A DNA stretch of 64,000 nucleotides from Selaginella moellendorffii (Eukaryota > Streptophyta > Lycopodiopsida > Selaginellales > Selaginellaceae): positions 395,075 through 459,074 of the forward strand of contig NW_003314295.1 in assembly GCF_000143415.4 (NCBI RefSeq), given 5' to 3'. How positions within the stretch are numbered: position 1 is the stretch's first letter; the number at the start of each line of letters is the position of its first letter. Both the position numbers and the translations under genes were made by a program. The notes under the pieces were generated by a model that had not been told where the DNA came from, ran no database searches, and saw only the letters and a program-made list of their open reading frames with translations. This document shows positions 1-10,485 of this stretch, piece after piece.

Positions 1-415
1 AGCCCAGCAGCAGCACTAATAGAGAAGCAAGCATCTCTCCATCCCAAAATGAAACAGATAAATGCTTTTTGTGGGTTCCAGCTGAAGAAGAATCCATCGA
101 TTTTGTTACGATCATGTGAGAGAGCACTTACCTTGCAAGTCCTGCTTGCGGAGTAAAATTCCTAGAGCGTAGAAACAACTTTTACGACTTTGTAAAGTTT
201 AAAAATTTGAACTAAGAACGGAGAGAGAAAAGCTTACTTACGACCAGAAAAGTCTCGAGAGTGAAAATAAAGACGAAAAGGGATGCCACTCACAAGTTTG
301 AAATTCCTGAGATACATCTTCACTCCAGGAGCTAGGACAAAGTGCAATAAATAATGACTCCAGAAGCTTATGGATAAATAAACCACCATAAACCATTTCC
401 TTTCGAAAAATAAAG
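1..415 (-). pseudogene. 5' flank of a Crinkler-like gene (remnant)
   Basis: This stretch is near-identical to 14752-15120 and 54490-54900, where it lies just upstream of minus-strand Crinkler-like genes. Around 288-340 the minus strand encodes a degraded copy of the segment that in the copy near 45.95 kb reads FVLAPGVEMYLRNF before the intron leading to the NTPase domain. The NTPase part itself would lie left of the window. No open frame survives. It forms one arm of an inverted arrangement, because the next segment carries the Crinkler-like 3' tail on the plus strand. Exon limits are unknown. Confidence 0.4.
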
Positions 416-844
416 GTGAAAAAAAAGTATCCCAAATCCAAAAGCTATCCAGCTCCGACCGAAGAAATTCTTCCTTCTTGCGGAGTGCTCGATCTCGTCA
501 ACTTCTCCCCGATTTTGCGGAATGCAAGGCAAATTTTTGTGGGAGCTTTATCCAGCAGATTGATTACCAGGTCCCAGGAGCGAAAGCTGGTGGAAGAAAC
601 TCATGCTGGTCGACTTGGAGTGGTGGGGAGAGAACGAGATTGGACGCATGATGCTCCGACGGATGGCACGTAGAAGCAGAGAGTTGACGCCATCAACGAG
701 CTCAGTGAAAGCTGCGAAAAATCCAGGGACAGAAGCGAGTGAAATTCCGCTTCTAATCGCTTAGAAACTCTGGTTGAATGCACGAATTTCTGGCTCCTCG
801 CTCCTGAGCTCTTCAAATCGGTCGAGAGCATAAAACAGATTTAA
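416..844 (+). pseudogene. 3' tail of a Crinkler-like NTPase gene
   Basis: The frame with the most protein-like reading contains QRVDAINELSES, then ESTNFWLLAP, and ends FKSVESIKQI with a TAA near 842. The same tail lies downstream of the P-loop NTPase segments on the minus strand at 13.0, 27.6 and 52.7 kb, which is why it is read as the end of that gene. Here it is detached from any NTPase domain on this strand and has in-frame stops, so it is a fragment. The family A ORF begins about 150 bp further on, the same order as in every other unit. The assignment rests on repeat comparison only. Confidence 0.45.
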
Positions 845-993
845 AAATATTTCAGTAAACCGGTTAAGTTGCTGAAAATCTTTATCTTAAAGATGGTTTG
901 GCGAAAAACGTAGTATATTCGTTTGTTTCGTATAAGGTTTGTGATTGTAAAAGGGAGACGAGAAGAACTTCTCACGAGCAGAGCAGATCGGAG

Positions 994-1359
994 ATGGTGG
1001 CGGTGGACGTTGAGCGGTATGTTGAGCTCAAGCGCATGATCGACGACTTGGCGATCGAGGCTGGTAACAATAGGAGCATCTGGGTGAAACAATACGATAG
1101 CTTCGACTTTGCGGACTATGATCACTGGGCCGAGACCAACAACAAGAGGGCGCTCAGGCCGGACTGCCATTACATGGACGACGAAGTGGCGTTGGATCCT
1201 CCCCATGCCGACCGGATCACGCGGATGGTGGCCGTGGCACTCCAGCAAGAGGAGGAAGACAACAGGAGGCAACTGCCTAAGGAGGTGAACCACTTCACAA
1301 GGCAACTGGCGCTTCAGCAACAACAAGCCGGGCCACCGAGCAAGAGAGCTCGCCACTGA
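994..1359 (+). CDS. Family A protein, copy 1 (unknown function)
   Basis: This 121-residue ORF was not recognised as a known family. The start ATG (GAGATGG) has G at -3 and +4 and is shared by all copies; the frame is open further upstream, but that part varies and is probably 5' UTR. The sequence starts MVAVDVERYVELKRMIDDL. An acidic and aromatic middle follows (DSFDFADYDHWAE), then a charged, Gln-rich, helix-forming C-terminal third (QQEEED, LALQQQQ), and the end SKRARH, which resembles a nuclear localisation signal. There are no Cys pairs, membrane segments or catalytic motifs. Eleven copies occur here, always just downstream of a Crinkler-like 3' tail on the same strand. This copy has R to W, E to D and A to P changes. 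The antisense strand is also open, so the strand choice rests on codon bias, start context and composition. Confidence 0.6.
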   Translation: MVAVDVERYVELKRMIDDLAIEAGNNRSIWVKQYDSFDFADYDHWAETNNKRALRPDCHYMDDEVALDPPHADRITRMVAVALQQEEEDNRRQLPKEVNHFTRQLALQQQQAGPPSKRARH

Positions 1360-2040
1360 TCGTCGAATCATCCCCTGGAGGGATGATCGAAAACGATCTT
1401 GTATCACAAGCTCTAACAAACTTGTGAACAAAGCAAGCTCCTGCCAAGGATCAAAAACTTTTGTTGTTTGTACTTCATATACCTGGCAATGAAGAGATCT
1501 TTCCAGTTCTATGAGCTTTAGTGGCGTTCCATCTCGCGGAATATGGCTGTGAGTCATTTGGGTCTTCCTTTAGCTAAGAAGCCCTAGCTAGAGCTACATT
1601 ACGAGCGAAGGAAACGTATTGGTGCAAAGAAAATGTGTACAAGTGCTCCAGTGGTGCCTGATCAAGAACATCAATGCTCAAAGTCTATACTGATGAATTC
1701 AACCTTTAAGGAAAAAACATTTGTTTTGTTTTTTGGAAAAAAAACAATGCGCCTACTCCCTCTTCTCAACTTTGTGATTGAGGATAATGGCTTTTCAATG
1801 GTTCTTCTTTTCTTCTTTTCCTTGTTTCTCATCGAATGCTTGTGTTCTTGCTCCCGCTTCACCACTGCCCTTGCAAGTGAAAAACAACCAAACTACTGAA
1901 GTAACTGCTCTGTGCATCATGTTTTCTTCGAATCTAAGTACTATTCTTACGCTCTCTCTGGTTCCACTTTCGAGAACAAACATGAATTTAGAGACGAGTC
2001 ATTTAAAATGAGATCTTTGCTTATAAACTTTTAATAACAG
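1360..2040. repeat. Leader module L1
   Basis: This is non-coding or weakly coding DNA that follows every family A copy. It is shared with 16073-16718, 35120-35757, 47485-48195 and 61060-61700, and inverted at 8651-9190 and 9781-10485. It contains a pyrimidine-rich tract near 1795-1840 that opens short hydrophobic frames resembling signal peptides in two frames. Those frames differ between copies, so no gene is called. A 3' UTR of family A is possible for the first 250 bp. Confidence 0.6.
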
Positions 2041-2410
2041 ATTAAGGAAATGGAGACTTTTGAGCAACAGGATTTTACCATGCGATTCAGCTGCAGGGTT
2101 TACTCGAGGTGATGGCAAACTCCAGTGTTGCAAATCTCACACTTGCTGCCTTTGGCACTTCTGGCAGTAGTCCCGGCACACCTGGTCGCTTGGAGGTGCA
2201 CAGGAAGTGCCCCTCCACACATACCCCCGCCATAGCCAGGCTCTCCTTGTTGACCACTCCAGGTAAACGAGCAAGTCCATGAGGTGAGCTTGGCCATTTT
2301 GGAGAATATATATTCCATTTCCCACTAAGGCTGTGGGTGGTAATGTTTTTCACAGGGTTAGTAGCCTCACAAACTGTTGTTGATTTCTTCGAACATGGCA
2401 TGGTTTAGAT
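2041..2410. repeat. Module K1 (Cys-containing minus ORFs, coding status unclear)
   Basis: This is one of about eleven copies of a GC-richer module between L and S. The minus strand has three overlapping ORFs of 62-104 codons; one contains GEPGYGG, MCGGALP and CEICNTGVCHH, and another ends SDQVCRDYCQKCQRQQV. The plus strand is also open (MANSSVANLT). Diverged copies at 26.5, 42.6 and 51.3 kb do not clearly preserve any one frame, so I cannot choose a coding strand. It may be an exon of an unrecognised gene or plain repeat DNA. Confidence 0.45.
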
Positions 2411-2494
2411 GCTCTAAGACAAAATGGAGACATCGCTTTTTTTCGTCCAAGAGGAGAAACAAAGAACAAACAACATGGTACGTACCTGAGGAAA

Positions 2495-2728
2495 ATGTCT
2501 GAGAAAAGAATGATAAAGAACAAGAAGACGAGGTCGGCAGCCGAGTCCGAGGAGCTCGGGGTGACCGTAAAGATGCACGGGAGCAAGCTCGAGCACATGA
2601 CTAGGAGCCTGCTGGGCTCGCCCGGAGCGATCGTGCAGGGCAGCTTCGATGGATCGCTCAAGGCTAAAGCATCTGAAGAAGAGCTAAGGAAGATCCTCCG
2701 CCTAGCATTTCACTATAATGCCTTCTAG
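2495..2728 (+). CDS. S1: small protein homologous to the B3-gene C-terminal tail
   Basis: This is a 77-residue ORF. From residue 11 onward it aligns with residues 268-338 of the B3 protein encoded at 39465-40672: both have KKTRSA, ESEELG, SKL, LGSPG, a GSLKAK block and SKEELRKIL/SEEELRKIL, and end in a short aromatic tail. The first ten residues are unrelated to the B3 protein. A palindromic GTACGTAC site just upstream (about 2479) could be a splice donor on either strand, so an upstream exon is possible. It lies between K1 and the AT-rich spacer, convergent with the B3 gene. The function of the tail is unknown; family knowledge offers no name for it. This is one of two uninterrupted copies in the window. 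Confidence 0.5.
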   Translation: MSEKRMIKNKKTRSAAESEELGVTVKMHGSKLEHMTRSLLGSPGAIVQGSFDGSLKAKASEEELRKILRLAFHYNAF

Positions 2729-3000
2729 TGGAAAACTGATAAGAACTGATGTCTTGAGATGTATTGTATTTTCCTTTTACACAACAACTATTGGAGCAAT
2801 CAATTTCACTGAACGAAGAAATGTTGGTTTTGGAGGTGGCAACTGTGATGGCGGGTCCTTGTCCTCGTTAGATTTGCTTTTTGACTCTTTGGGACAACTT
2901 TTGGACGTGCTAGCCTCCACTGCATTGATCACAAACAAGCATTGCACTACTTGTCGATGGATCAGGTTATATACAAACTGTTGAGACAAAAGGGAGGCAT
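2729..3000 (-). repeat. Module R with a 70-codon minus ORF
   Basis: This segment follows each S copy (7860-8050 inverted, 17420-17660, 36420-36680, 48890-49140, 62360-62620). On the minus strand a frame reads VEASTSKSCPKESK then SQLPPPKP, a Ser/Lys/Pro-rich stretch ending PIVVV. The frame persists at 2777-2989, 36464-36679 and 62406-62621 but is interrupted by indels elsewhere. No domain was recognised; it could be the 3' UTR of S on the plus strand. Confidence 0.4.
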
Positions 3001-4815
3001 ATATAGCTCTTAGTACGAATATTCTTTATTTTATTCTGGTCTAAGCTGTTTTGCGTTACTTATAATTTACGGTCATACCTTGTATGTCTTAAGAAAATAA
3101 TAATAATAATAAAAACATAAAGAGAAATGAAAAATATATTATGATTTAATATTTGAGCTTTTATCCTCATTGAAATGCCACATCCACTCCTAGCTTGCTA
3201 TATCACTCCAAAGGTTCTAGGCATTATAAAATGATAAAAAAATCAATGCTAAAGTAAGGATAAATCTTTTGATTAGGTATATCTTGAAAGTAAATGAATT
3301 GTTTGGCCATGAGGTATAAAATCCTAAACTTCCCTTCTAACATTATAGGTATTAATATAAACTTACTTCAAGGATTATTAGTATTAAAAATATTAGTTAG
3401 GTTTTTAATAATTGACAGCAAAAAGAAATATAAGTTTAAACAAGAAAAATATAAAAGAAATGTTACTTACAATGCTTACAGAAATATGGCAATGAATATG
3501 TGATTTTGCATGGGAGCATTATATATTTACACATGTGCAAATTTATTTTTTTGTTTTGAGTTGCATGCAAAAATATTATGCATCCAATCACTTTTCAATT
3601 GCTATATAAGCAATTAAAATGCCATTGTGTTGTCATGAGATATATTATATATGCATGGGGCATAACAACTCATATTACCATATACACATTATGCCATGTG
3701 ATTTTAGACAATATGATATCACTGCAATTTAATAAGGGTTTTTTTTTCTCATTTTTGTAAGTGCAAATTTATGATGAGATAATTGTTATCATTTCTCTCT
3801 TCTCATTTCTCTTAGTTATAATTCATTTTTCATGGTTATGGCTCATTTTTCACAACTATAGCTTATTTCTTGCAGTTGTGGCTTATTTCTCAGAACTTGG
3901 AGGTGTTATGCACCTTAATTTATTTATTGCACCTTTCATTTTTTGTAATCTGTTTGCAATATGACACTTTAACTTAGTGCCATAATAAGTGTGATTGATT
4001 GGAGTGTAGTGGCAAGTACAATCACTTAGAGTGCAATAATGAGTGCAATCGATTTGAGTGCAGTGGCAAGCTTGATCAATTGGAGTGTAGTGGTAAATGC
4101 AATTAATTGAAGCATAATGATGAGCTCAATCAATTGGAATATAGAGGCAAAACAATTTTTTTGTTTTTTCTCTATTTTGTAATTTTCTTTAACATTCACT
4201 CATGTAAAAATTTCTTCATTTCTTCATTTGTTGCAAAACCATTAACTTACAAAGTATTTTTCATTACCTTTATTAAAGAAAGTGATTAAAGAGCCTATAA
4301 TATTTTAAAATTTAGCTTGCACATTTGAAAAACATCACATAAAAACGTAACCCTATTGACATGTAAAAACAAAATCTAATATGAGATGAAAAAATTGTAT
4401 ATATAGCATTATTTTATGAGTCACACATATATGTTACAATAATTTAAACACATATGTGTTTTATTTTCATATATTTTGCAAATGTGAAAGATTTTTTACC
4501 GGGTTATCTACCTTAGGTACATCTTCCTTCTTGGGAGGTATACCTCCCCCCAAAATACTTCAGAATTTAATAGTGTAAATACATTAAATGAAAATATATT
4601 AAAACTTAAACATGATAATTTAAAAAAAATAACTAAAACTTTAGAAATAATATAGTAAATTGTTATTAAATCATTCATTTCATCTTCTCTTCTAATAAAA
4701 AAGTATGCTTTAAATAACAATTAAAGCTCAGATAATAATTATTATTTAACTTTTATTCAAATTCTTGAAGTGGCACATAAATCATTCTCAAGTTTTGGAT
4801 CAAATTTCATCCATT
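3001..4815. repeat. AT-rich intergenic spacer T1
   Basis: This is about 1.8 kb of very AT-rich DNA separating S from the B3 gene. The same spacer recurs at 17660-18095 plus 22675-24245, 36681-37358 plus 38469-39464, 49140-50882, and from about 62620. It carries only short, non-conserved ORFs and one minisatellite. This copy lacks insertions, so it shows the empty sites of the gypsy element (GACAG/CAAAAAG near 3416-3426), the solo LTR (CCATAT near 3680) and the MITE (CAAA near 4250). I see no gene in it. Confidence 0.7.
3990..4151. repeat. 27 bp minisatellite, about 6 units
   Basis: These are imperfect tandem units of 27 bp with the core ATTGGAGTGTAGTGG, each diverged from its neighbours. The same block is at 23245-23406 (6 units), 38731-38823 (about 3.5 units) and 50130-50256 (about 4.7 units). 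The period is a multiple of three, which explains 9-residue periodic ORFs on the minus strand; these are not taken as genes. Confidence 0.75.
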
Positions 4816-6005
4816 CTAGAAGGGAGTGGCATCGTAGAGAGGAAATGCCAGGTTGAGGATCTTCCTCAGCTCTTCCTTGGACACTTTAGCCTTGAGCGAT
4901 CCAGTGGAGCTCCCCTCCACGATTGATCCAGGCGAGCCCAGCACACTCCTACACATGCGCTGGAGCTTGCTCCCCTGCATCTTGAAGCTCATCCCAAGCT
5001 CCTCGGACTCGGCTGCCGACCTCGTCTTTTTGAGCACCAGCGCCACCACTGGCTCGTGGCGCTGCTGCCGCCGCTCCTCCGCCGCCTCTTCTCCGCCTCC
5101 CATCCCTTCTGCCACTCCCTCCTCCTCCTCGCCCGCCACCTCCTGGTTGCACGAGTGTGAGTTCTCCACCCATTCTCTCCTCAGGAGCCCCCTCGTCCTC
5201 TTGGGATTGCGCTCGAAGACGTCGTAGTCATGGACGTCTCCTCCGGTGGCTACTCCGCCGAGTTCTTCGATCTCGATCTCCAGCCCGTCTGGTTCTTTCT
5301 TTGGCGGGAGCAACACTATGTTGGCGGCGTTGGCGCGATCACTGGCGCTTGAATATCTCGACGCGGAACGTGATCATCTCGGAGGAGGAGTTCTCCTTTT
5401 GGAAGACGAGGACGTCTCCCTTGACGAGTTCGTGATGGACGCAGAAGGCTTTCCACCCGGCACCGATCACTGGCTGCATCGTCCAGTTCCATCTCATCCT
5501 CCATTGGTGACCACTCCGGTCGCGGACGATCACCTCGGCTCTCCCGTGCGGCATCATCTTCTTGCAGTAGTTCGAAGGAAGAGTCTGCAGAAAAAAAATA
5601 AAGAAGAAAAGAAAAACGATTAGCAAGTTCTTTGTGAAGATATCGAAGGGAAAAAAGACAAGGATAGCGAAACATAAACCTCGAGCTTGTTCTTCGCTTA
5701 CCATAACGTATGTGCCGCTCACACAGCACTGGTTCAAGACTTTAATGGTGCTGCGACTCTTCTTTGCAAGATGTTGCTGGTACTCCTGCGCGGCTTGCAG
5801 CGCTTCGTGCGAACCTGGCAGCTCCTCGCGATTCCGCCGCTGCCGCTGCTGATTGGAGGGGATGTAACTCGACAGAGGACTGTCTTCCTCGTAAGAACCT
5901 GCGAAGATACGCTCGGACAAATATAAGAAACGAAGTGATGAGAGAAAAAAAGCGAGAAGGAAAGCTCTGACCAGATGGATAAGCTTCGCCGCCGCTCGAC
6001 TCCAT
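4816..6005 (-). pseudogene. B3-domain transcription factor, copy 1 (frameshifted after the B3 domain)
   Basis: This has the same three-exon layout as the intact copy at 39465-40672: exon 1 6005-5972, exon 2 5898-5702, exon 3 5584-4816, with matching splice sites. The B3 DNA-binding domain is preserved. At about 5345 a 17 bp segment present in the other copy is missing; the deletion lies between two GG dinucleotides. The shift replaces the rest with a stop, giving a predicted 158-residue protein that ends right after the last B3 strand (VEIFKRQ). The lost part, about 180 residues with the acidic region and S-like tail, stays open downstream as a separate frame (5316-4816). It could be a pseudogene or could make a short B3-only protein. 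Transcription is unknown. Confidence 0.75.
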
Positions 6006-6295
6006 AGCTGCGCTCTCGCTCTTCTTCTTGCTTGCTGAAGGAAAAACCTCGCTGAGAGAGCGTCCGGTCTACTAGTACGTCCCAATGATGAATGATCGTG
6101 CGCCGTCGGATTGGCTCCATCCGACGGCCACCATTCACGTACGAGGAAAGAAAATGCTCGTATCTTTCCAGTAGCCGTCGCTTTCCATTTCGTGATCTTT
6201 GCTCCATTCTAGAGGCAACCTTGGAGACTTGCTTGGATGGCTTTGCATTAATAAAAAATCCACAGTACCAATCAAAACTTCAGCTCTAAAGAGGC
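6006..6295 (-). other. 5' flank of B3 copy 1
   Basis: This is sequence upstream of the B3 start on the minus strand, matching 40673-40960. An upstream ATG at 6207 opens a basic frame (MEQRSRNGKRRLLERYEHF). In the intact copy that frame runs without a stop through intron 1 into exon 2, but here it falls in another frame. It is treated as 5' UTR or promoter; no clear TATA box was picked out. Confidence 0.4.
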
Positions 6296-7790
6296 GAGAT
6301 TATCACCTTCCAGGTATCGAGTGTGTTCTTCGTTTCTATAGATGATATTACGCGGATCCAATAACTCGGAGCCATTCGTCACTCAAAACACCTTCCACAG
6401 TGTTATACGATTTGCCTAACAGTCCCTTTATGAGAGCTTGAAGGGCCTGACTGGTTAGAAGACGAGGATAATGCTTATGCATCAACGACCCAGCATTTTC
6501 CATCCCTACTGTGCACACGCCTTCTAGATCAACTTTCTTCGCTCGTAGTCATACAAGCATTAGCTGGTCGAATGTCGCGATGCACCAAGCCTGCACAGCC
6601 ACATGAAACTACAAGCTCCCAAAGATAGACGAGCCTCAACAGCACCATGTAAGGCCTTTAAAGCCTTGCGAATGCCAAGCACCATCTGTCGCAGCTCGTC
6701 TTCCGAAACAGGCTCTCGCACGGCAAGAAGAGGAACAGTCATAACCATGCATGCTCGAGGAGCCTGATCGTTCTTCGTTTCTTGGAGGAGGAATCACGGT
6801 CAGCAGTCGATGACACCGGATTCAACAGTTGCTCACATTCACTCCTGGTCCTGAATTTGGGCCCTTCGACACTGCCAACGAGGTGTTTCCCACATTTGGG
6901 AGCCAGCGTGTAGGCCTGGAAGACATCTTCGCAGTTGACGCCCCACTCGTTGCAGTAATCGTTCCAGTTCCATATCACCTTGAGCACACCGTCATGGGTC
7001 AGCATCAGAGAGCTCATATCTCGATCAATCAGTGCATTCAGCTTGTACCTGATAGCAATACAACTGTCGGCCAAACTTCACACTTCCCCGGCTCCGATGG
7101 CAGCAAGCATTCCATGGAGCTTGATACAAGTTGAGGACTGGAGTCAGCTGAGTCAGAATGGCTGCTCCTGCTTAATAAAAAGAGAGCAAAGTGATGGTCG
7201 ACAAAACGAAACCGATCTTATGAGCTACTTGAGGATTGATTTGTACAGTGAAAAACTGGAGATGAGGTCCCGGCACGGCATAGCAAGAAACTGCCACTGG
7301 TAGAGTTGAGACTTTGTCCGTCAACAAGGATTTCACTACCTCAAACTCAGCGTCCTCCCTCACTTCCCCGTACATGACAATCTCATGCCACTCCAGTTGT
7401 CAATGCAGATCAAAGTCAAAATGAGCTTGAGCTTCTTGTTCTCCCCTTACTTCTTGAAGTGTGCGATTGGGCTGGTGTTCATTGCATCTAAAACGTGCCA
7501 GGTGCTGTGATTTCCGGGCTTCTGATCCGGGGAGAAGAGATCACATCGCTCCAGGAGGTCCAGATTGCCTGCTCCACTGCTTCGGTAGTATTCCCCTATC
7601 TCGCTGGGCAATTCAAGCCAGGGAACTTTGCCCGTGAGGTATGTGGCCACTTCACAACCGGCAAAGAGCTCCGGCGCCTCACTCACGGTAGCGTTGGCGA
7701 TGCCAATGTGGAGGAATTCGGTCGCCGATAGAGGAGAACGAATCTTCCCCGTCATCCCCGTCACAAGCCGCTCTAGCAGGGAAACCTTTT
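6296..7790 (-). pseudogene. Protein-kinase-like gene, copy 1 (degenerate)
   Basis: The minus strand, read from 7765 down, carries pieces that align with 40961-42490. First comes an N-terminal part (SATEFLHIGIANATV, VPWLELPSEIGEYY), then VEFEVVKSLLTDKV-type sequence with a GT donor after INPQ. A segment with IWNWNDYCNEWGVNCEDVF follows, then SEDELRQMVLGIRKALKALHG, which resembles kinase helix E. The catalytic loop HRDIRPAN lies near 6570-6586 but out of frame with the helix before it. The C-lobe is further damaged: about 60 bp carrying the RSDLYPVGLLMH-type helix F, still present in the other copy, is deleted near 6482. Kinase domains are known partners in Crinkler-type proteins, which fits the Crinkler-like genes nearby. 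It is clearly non-functional as read. Confidence 0.6.
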
Positions 7791-8061
7791 ATTGACTGCT
7801 ATTGACTGGGCATTGACTGGGCCGTTAGCTCGCCTGCTCTGTGTGATCCTCTTCTTCCGATCAATAAAGTGGAGGCTAGCACGTCCAAAAGTTGTCCCAA
7901 AGAGTCTAGCGAGGACAAGGACCCGCCATCACAGTTGCCACCACCAAAACCAAGATTTCTTCGTTCAGTGAAATCGATTGCTCCAATAGTTGTTGTGTAA
8001 AAGGAAAATACATTTCTAAGTTAAAATACATCTCAAGACATCAGTTCTTATCAGTTTTCCA
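7791..8061 (-). repeat. Kinase-gene 5' edge and inverted module R
   Basis: The first 70 bp match the kinase-gene 5' flank found at 26407-26480 and 42490-42560 (short repeats of ATTGACTG). From about 7860 the sequence is the reverse complement of module R (compare 2777-2950). The switch marks the left edge of an inverted R-S-K-K-A block inserted into unit 1. Confidence 0.6.
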
Positions 8062-8258
8062 CTAGAAGGCATCATAGTGAGGAAATGCCAGGCGGAGGAT
8101 CGTCCTCAGCTCTTCTTCGGATGCTTTAGCCTTGAGCGATCCATCGAAGCTGCCCTGCACGATGCGCTCGACCTTGCTCCTGTGCATCTTTACGAGCTCC
8201 TCAGACGCTGGGCTGCCAACCTCGTCTTCTTGTTCTTTATCATTCTTTTCTCAGACAT
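8062..8258 (-). pseudogene. S2: B3-tail-like small gene, frameshifted
   Basis: This is an inverted copy of S1. The start MSEKRMIKNKKTR is kept. Indels after residue 15 shift the frame into a stop (near LRSS), although the downstream GSLKAK and EEELR region stays readable in its own frame. It also lacks the LLGSPGA segment, as S3 does, so S2 and S3 share an ancestor. Confidence 0.6.
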
Positions 8259-8650
8259 TTTCCTCAGGTACGTACCATGTTGTTTGTTCTTCGTTTCTCA
8301 TCTTGGACGAAAAGAAGCGATGTTTCCATTTCGTCTTAGAGCATCTAAACCATGCCATGTTCAAAGAAATGAACGACAGTTTATGAGGCTACTTACCACC
8401 CACAGCCTTAGTGGGAAATGGAATTTATATTGCCAAGCTCACCTCATGGACTTGGTCGTCGCCCTGGAGTGGTCAACAAGGAGAGCCTGGCTATGGCGGG
8501 GATATGTGTGGAGGGGCACTTCCTGTGCACCTCCAAGCGACCAGGTGTGCCGGGACTACTGCCAGAAGTGCCAAAGGCAGCAAGTGTGAGATTTGCAACA
8601 CTGGAGTTTGCCATCACCTCGAGTAAACCCTGCAGCTGAATCGCATGGTA
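8259..8650. repeat. Module K2 (inverted)
   Basis: This is the reverse complement of K1 and is flanked by S2 and an inverted L module. It differs from K1 by small indels (missing part of the region around 8425). Overlapping 62-84 codon frames persist on the plus strand; coding status is as unclear as for K1. Confidence 0.55.
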
Positions 8651-9365
8651 AAATCCTGTTACTCCAAAGTCTCCATTTTCTTAATCTGTTATTAAAAGTA
8701 CTTCCAAAGAACTCATTTTAAACGACTCGTCTCTAAATTCATGTTTGTTCTCGCAAGTAGAACCAGAGAGAGCGTAAGAATAGTACTTTGATTCGAAGAA
8801 AACATGATGCACACAACAGTTCCTTCAGTAGTTTGGTTGTTTTTCACTTGCAAGGGCAGTGGTGAAGCGGGAGCAAGAACACAAGCATTCGATGAGAAAC
8901 AAGGAAAAGAAGAAAAGAAGAACCATTGAAAAGCCATTATCCTCAATCACAAAGTTGAGAAGAGGGAGTAGGCGCATTGTTTTTATCAAAAAAACAAAAC
9001 AAACGTTTTTTCCTTTCATCAGTATAGACTTTGAGCATTGATGTTCTTGATCAGGCACCGCTGGAGCACTTGTACACATTTTCTTTGCACCAATAATACG
9101 GCATACCCTGGCAGCTAACAACGCAGCAACGTTTCCTTCGTTCATCATGTAGCTCTAGCTAGGGCTTATTAGCTAAAGGAAGACCCAAATGACTCACGGC
9201 CATATTCCGCGAGATGGAACGCCACTACGGCTCATAGAACTGGAAAGATCTCTTCATTGCCAGGTATATGAAGTACAAACAACAAAAGTTTGTGCTCCTT
9301 GGCAGGAGCTTGCTTTGTTCACACGTTTGTTGGAGCTTGTGATACAAGAAGTTTCGATCATCACG
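8651..9365. repeat. Inverted leader module L ending in a deletion junction
   Basis: This is the reverse complement of 1430-2040, ending with the part that normally precedes the 3' end of a family A gene (CTTGTGATACAAGA). At about 9350-9366 it jumps straight into the middle of a second K module. The family A gene, Crinkler tail, S copy and part of K expected between them are missing. No gene is seen. Confidence 0.6.
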
Positions 9366-9780
9366 TACCATGTTGTTTGTTCTTCGTTTCTCCTCTTGGA
9401 CGAAAAGAAGCGATGTTTCCATTTCGTCTTAGAGCATCTAAACCATGCCATGTTCAAAGAAATGAACGACAGTTTGTGAGGCTACTAACCCTGTGAAAAA
9501 CATTACCACCCACAGCCTTAGTGGGAAATGGAATATATATTCTCCAAAATGCCCAAGCTCACCTCATGGACTTGGTCGTCACCCTGGAGTGGTCAACAAG
9601 GAGAGCCTGGCTATGGCGGGGATATGTGTGGAGGGGCACTTCCTGTGCACCTCCAAGCGACCAGGTGTGCCGGGACTACTGCCAGAAGTGCCAAAGGCAG
9701 CAAGTGTGAGATTTGCAACACTGGAGTTTGCCATCACCTCGAGTAAACCCTGCAGCTGAATCGCATGGTAAAATCCTGTT
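9366..9780. repeat. Module K3 (inverted, second in a row)
   Basis: This is nearly identical to K2 and to the reverse complement of 16790-17200. It begins abruptly at the deletion junction and runs into another inverted L module. The plus-strand frames of 62-104 codons are the same as in the other K copies. Confidence 0.55.
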
Positions 9781-10485
9781 ACTCCAAAGTCTCCATTTTC
9801 TTAACCTGTTATTAAAAGTACTTCCAAAGAACTCGTTTTAAACGACTCGTCTCTAAATTCATGTTTAATCTCGCAAGTAGAACCAGAGAGAGTGTAAGAA
9901 TAGTATTTTGATTCGAAGAAAACATGATGCACACAACAGTTCCTTCAGTAGTTTGGTTGTTCTTCACTTGCAAGGGCAGTGGTGAAGCGGGAGCAAGAAC
10001 ACAAGCATTCAATGAGAAACAAGGAAAAGAAGAAAAGAAGAACCATTGAAAAGCCATTATCCTCAATCACAAAGTTGAGAAGAGGGTTGTTTTTTTCAAA
10101 AAAACAAAACAAACGTTTTTTCCTTTCATCAGTATAGACTTTGAGTATTGATGTTCTTGATCAGGCACCACTGGAGCACTTGTACACATTTTCTTTGCAC
10201 CAATAATACGGCATACCCTGGCAGCTAACAACGCAGCAACGTTTCCTTCGCTCATAATGTAACTCTAGCTAGGGCTTATTAGCTAAAGGAAGACCCAAAT
10301 GACTCACGGCCATATTCCGCGAGACACGGCTCATAGAACTGGAAGGATCTCTTCATTGCCAGATATATGAAGTACAAACAACAAAAGTTTGTGCTCCTTG
10401 GCAGGAGCTTGCTTTGTTCACACGTTTGTTGGAGCTTGTGATACAAGATTGTTTTCGATCATCACTCCAGGGGATGATTCGACGA
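9781..10485. repeat. Inverted leader module L
   Basis: This is the reverse complement of the DNA downstream of family A, closest to 16073-16800. A short deletion near 10320 removes part of the CGAGATGGAACGCC segment; the copy at 16230 has the same loss. It contains no supported gene. Confidence 0.6.

Noticed and set aside
841-1557. Long minus-strand ORF (238 codons) over family A, repeated opposite every copy and longer than the sense ORF
   Set aside because: It is antisense to family A. Its N-terminus changes with flank length, composition is unlike a typical protein, and the sense strand has the better start context and codon bias. It is not fully excluded.
1778-2011. Short ORF starting with a signal-peptide-like stretch (also at 35508, 47936, 61450)
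   Set aside because: The hydrophobic start comes from a T-rich tract; two frames look equally signal-like and the frame is not kept in all copies.
3990-4151. Possible CRISPR-like array
   Set aside because: The units are contiguous diverged tandem repeats without spacers, in a plant nuclear context.
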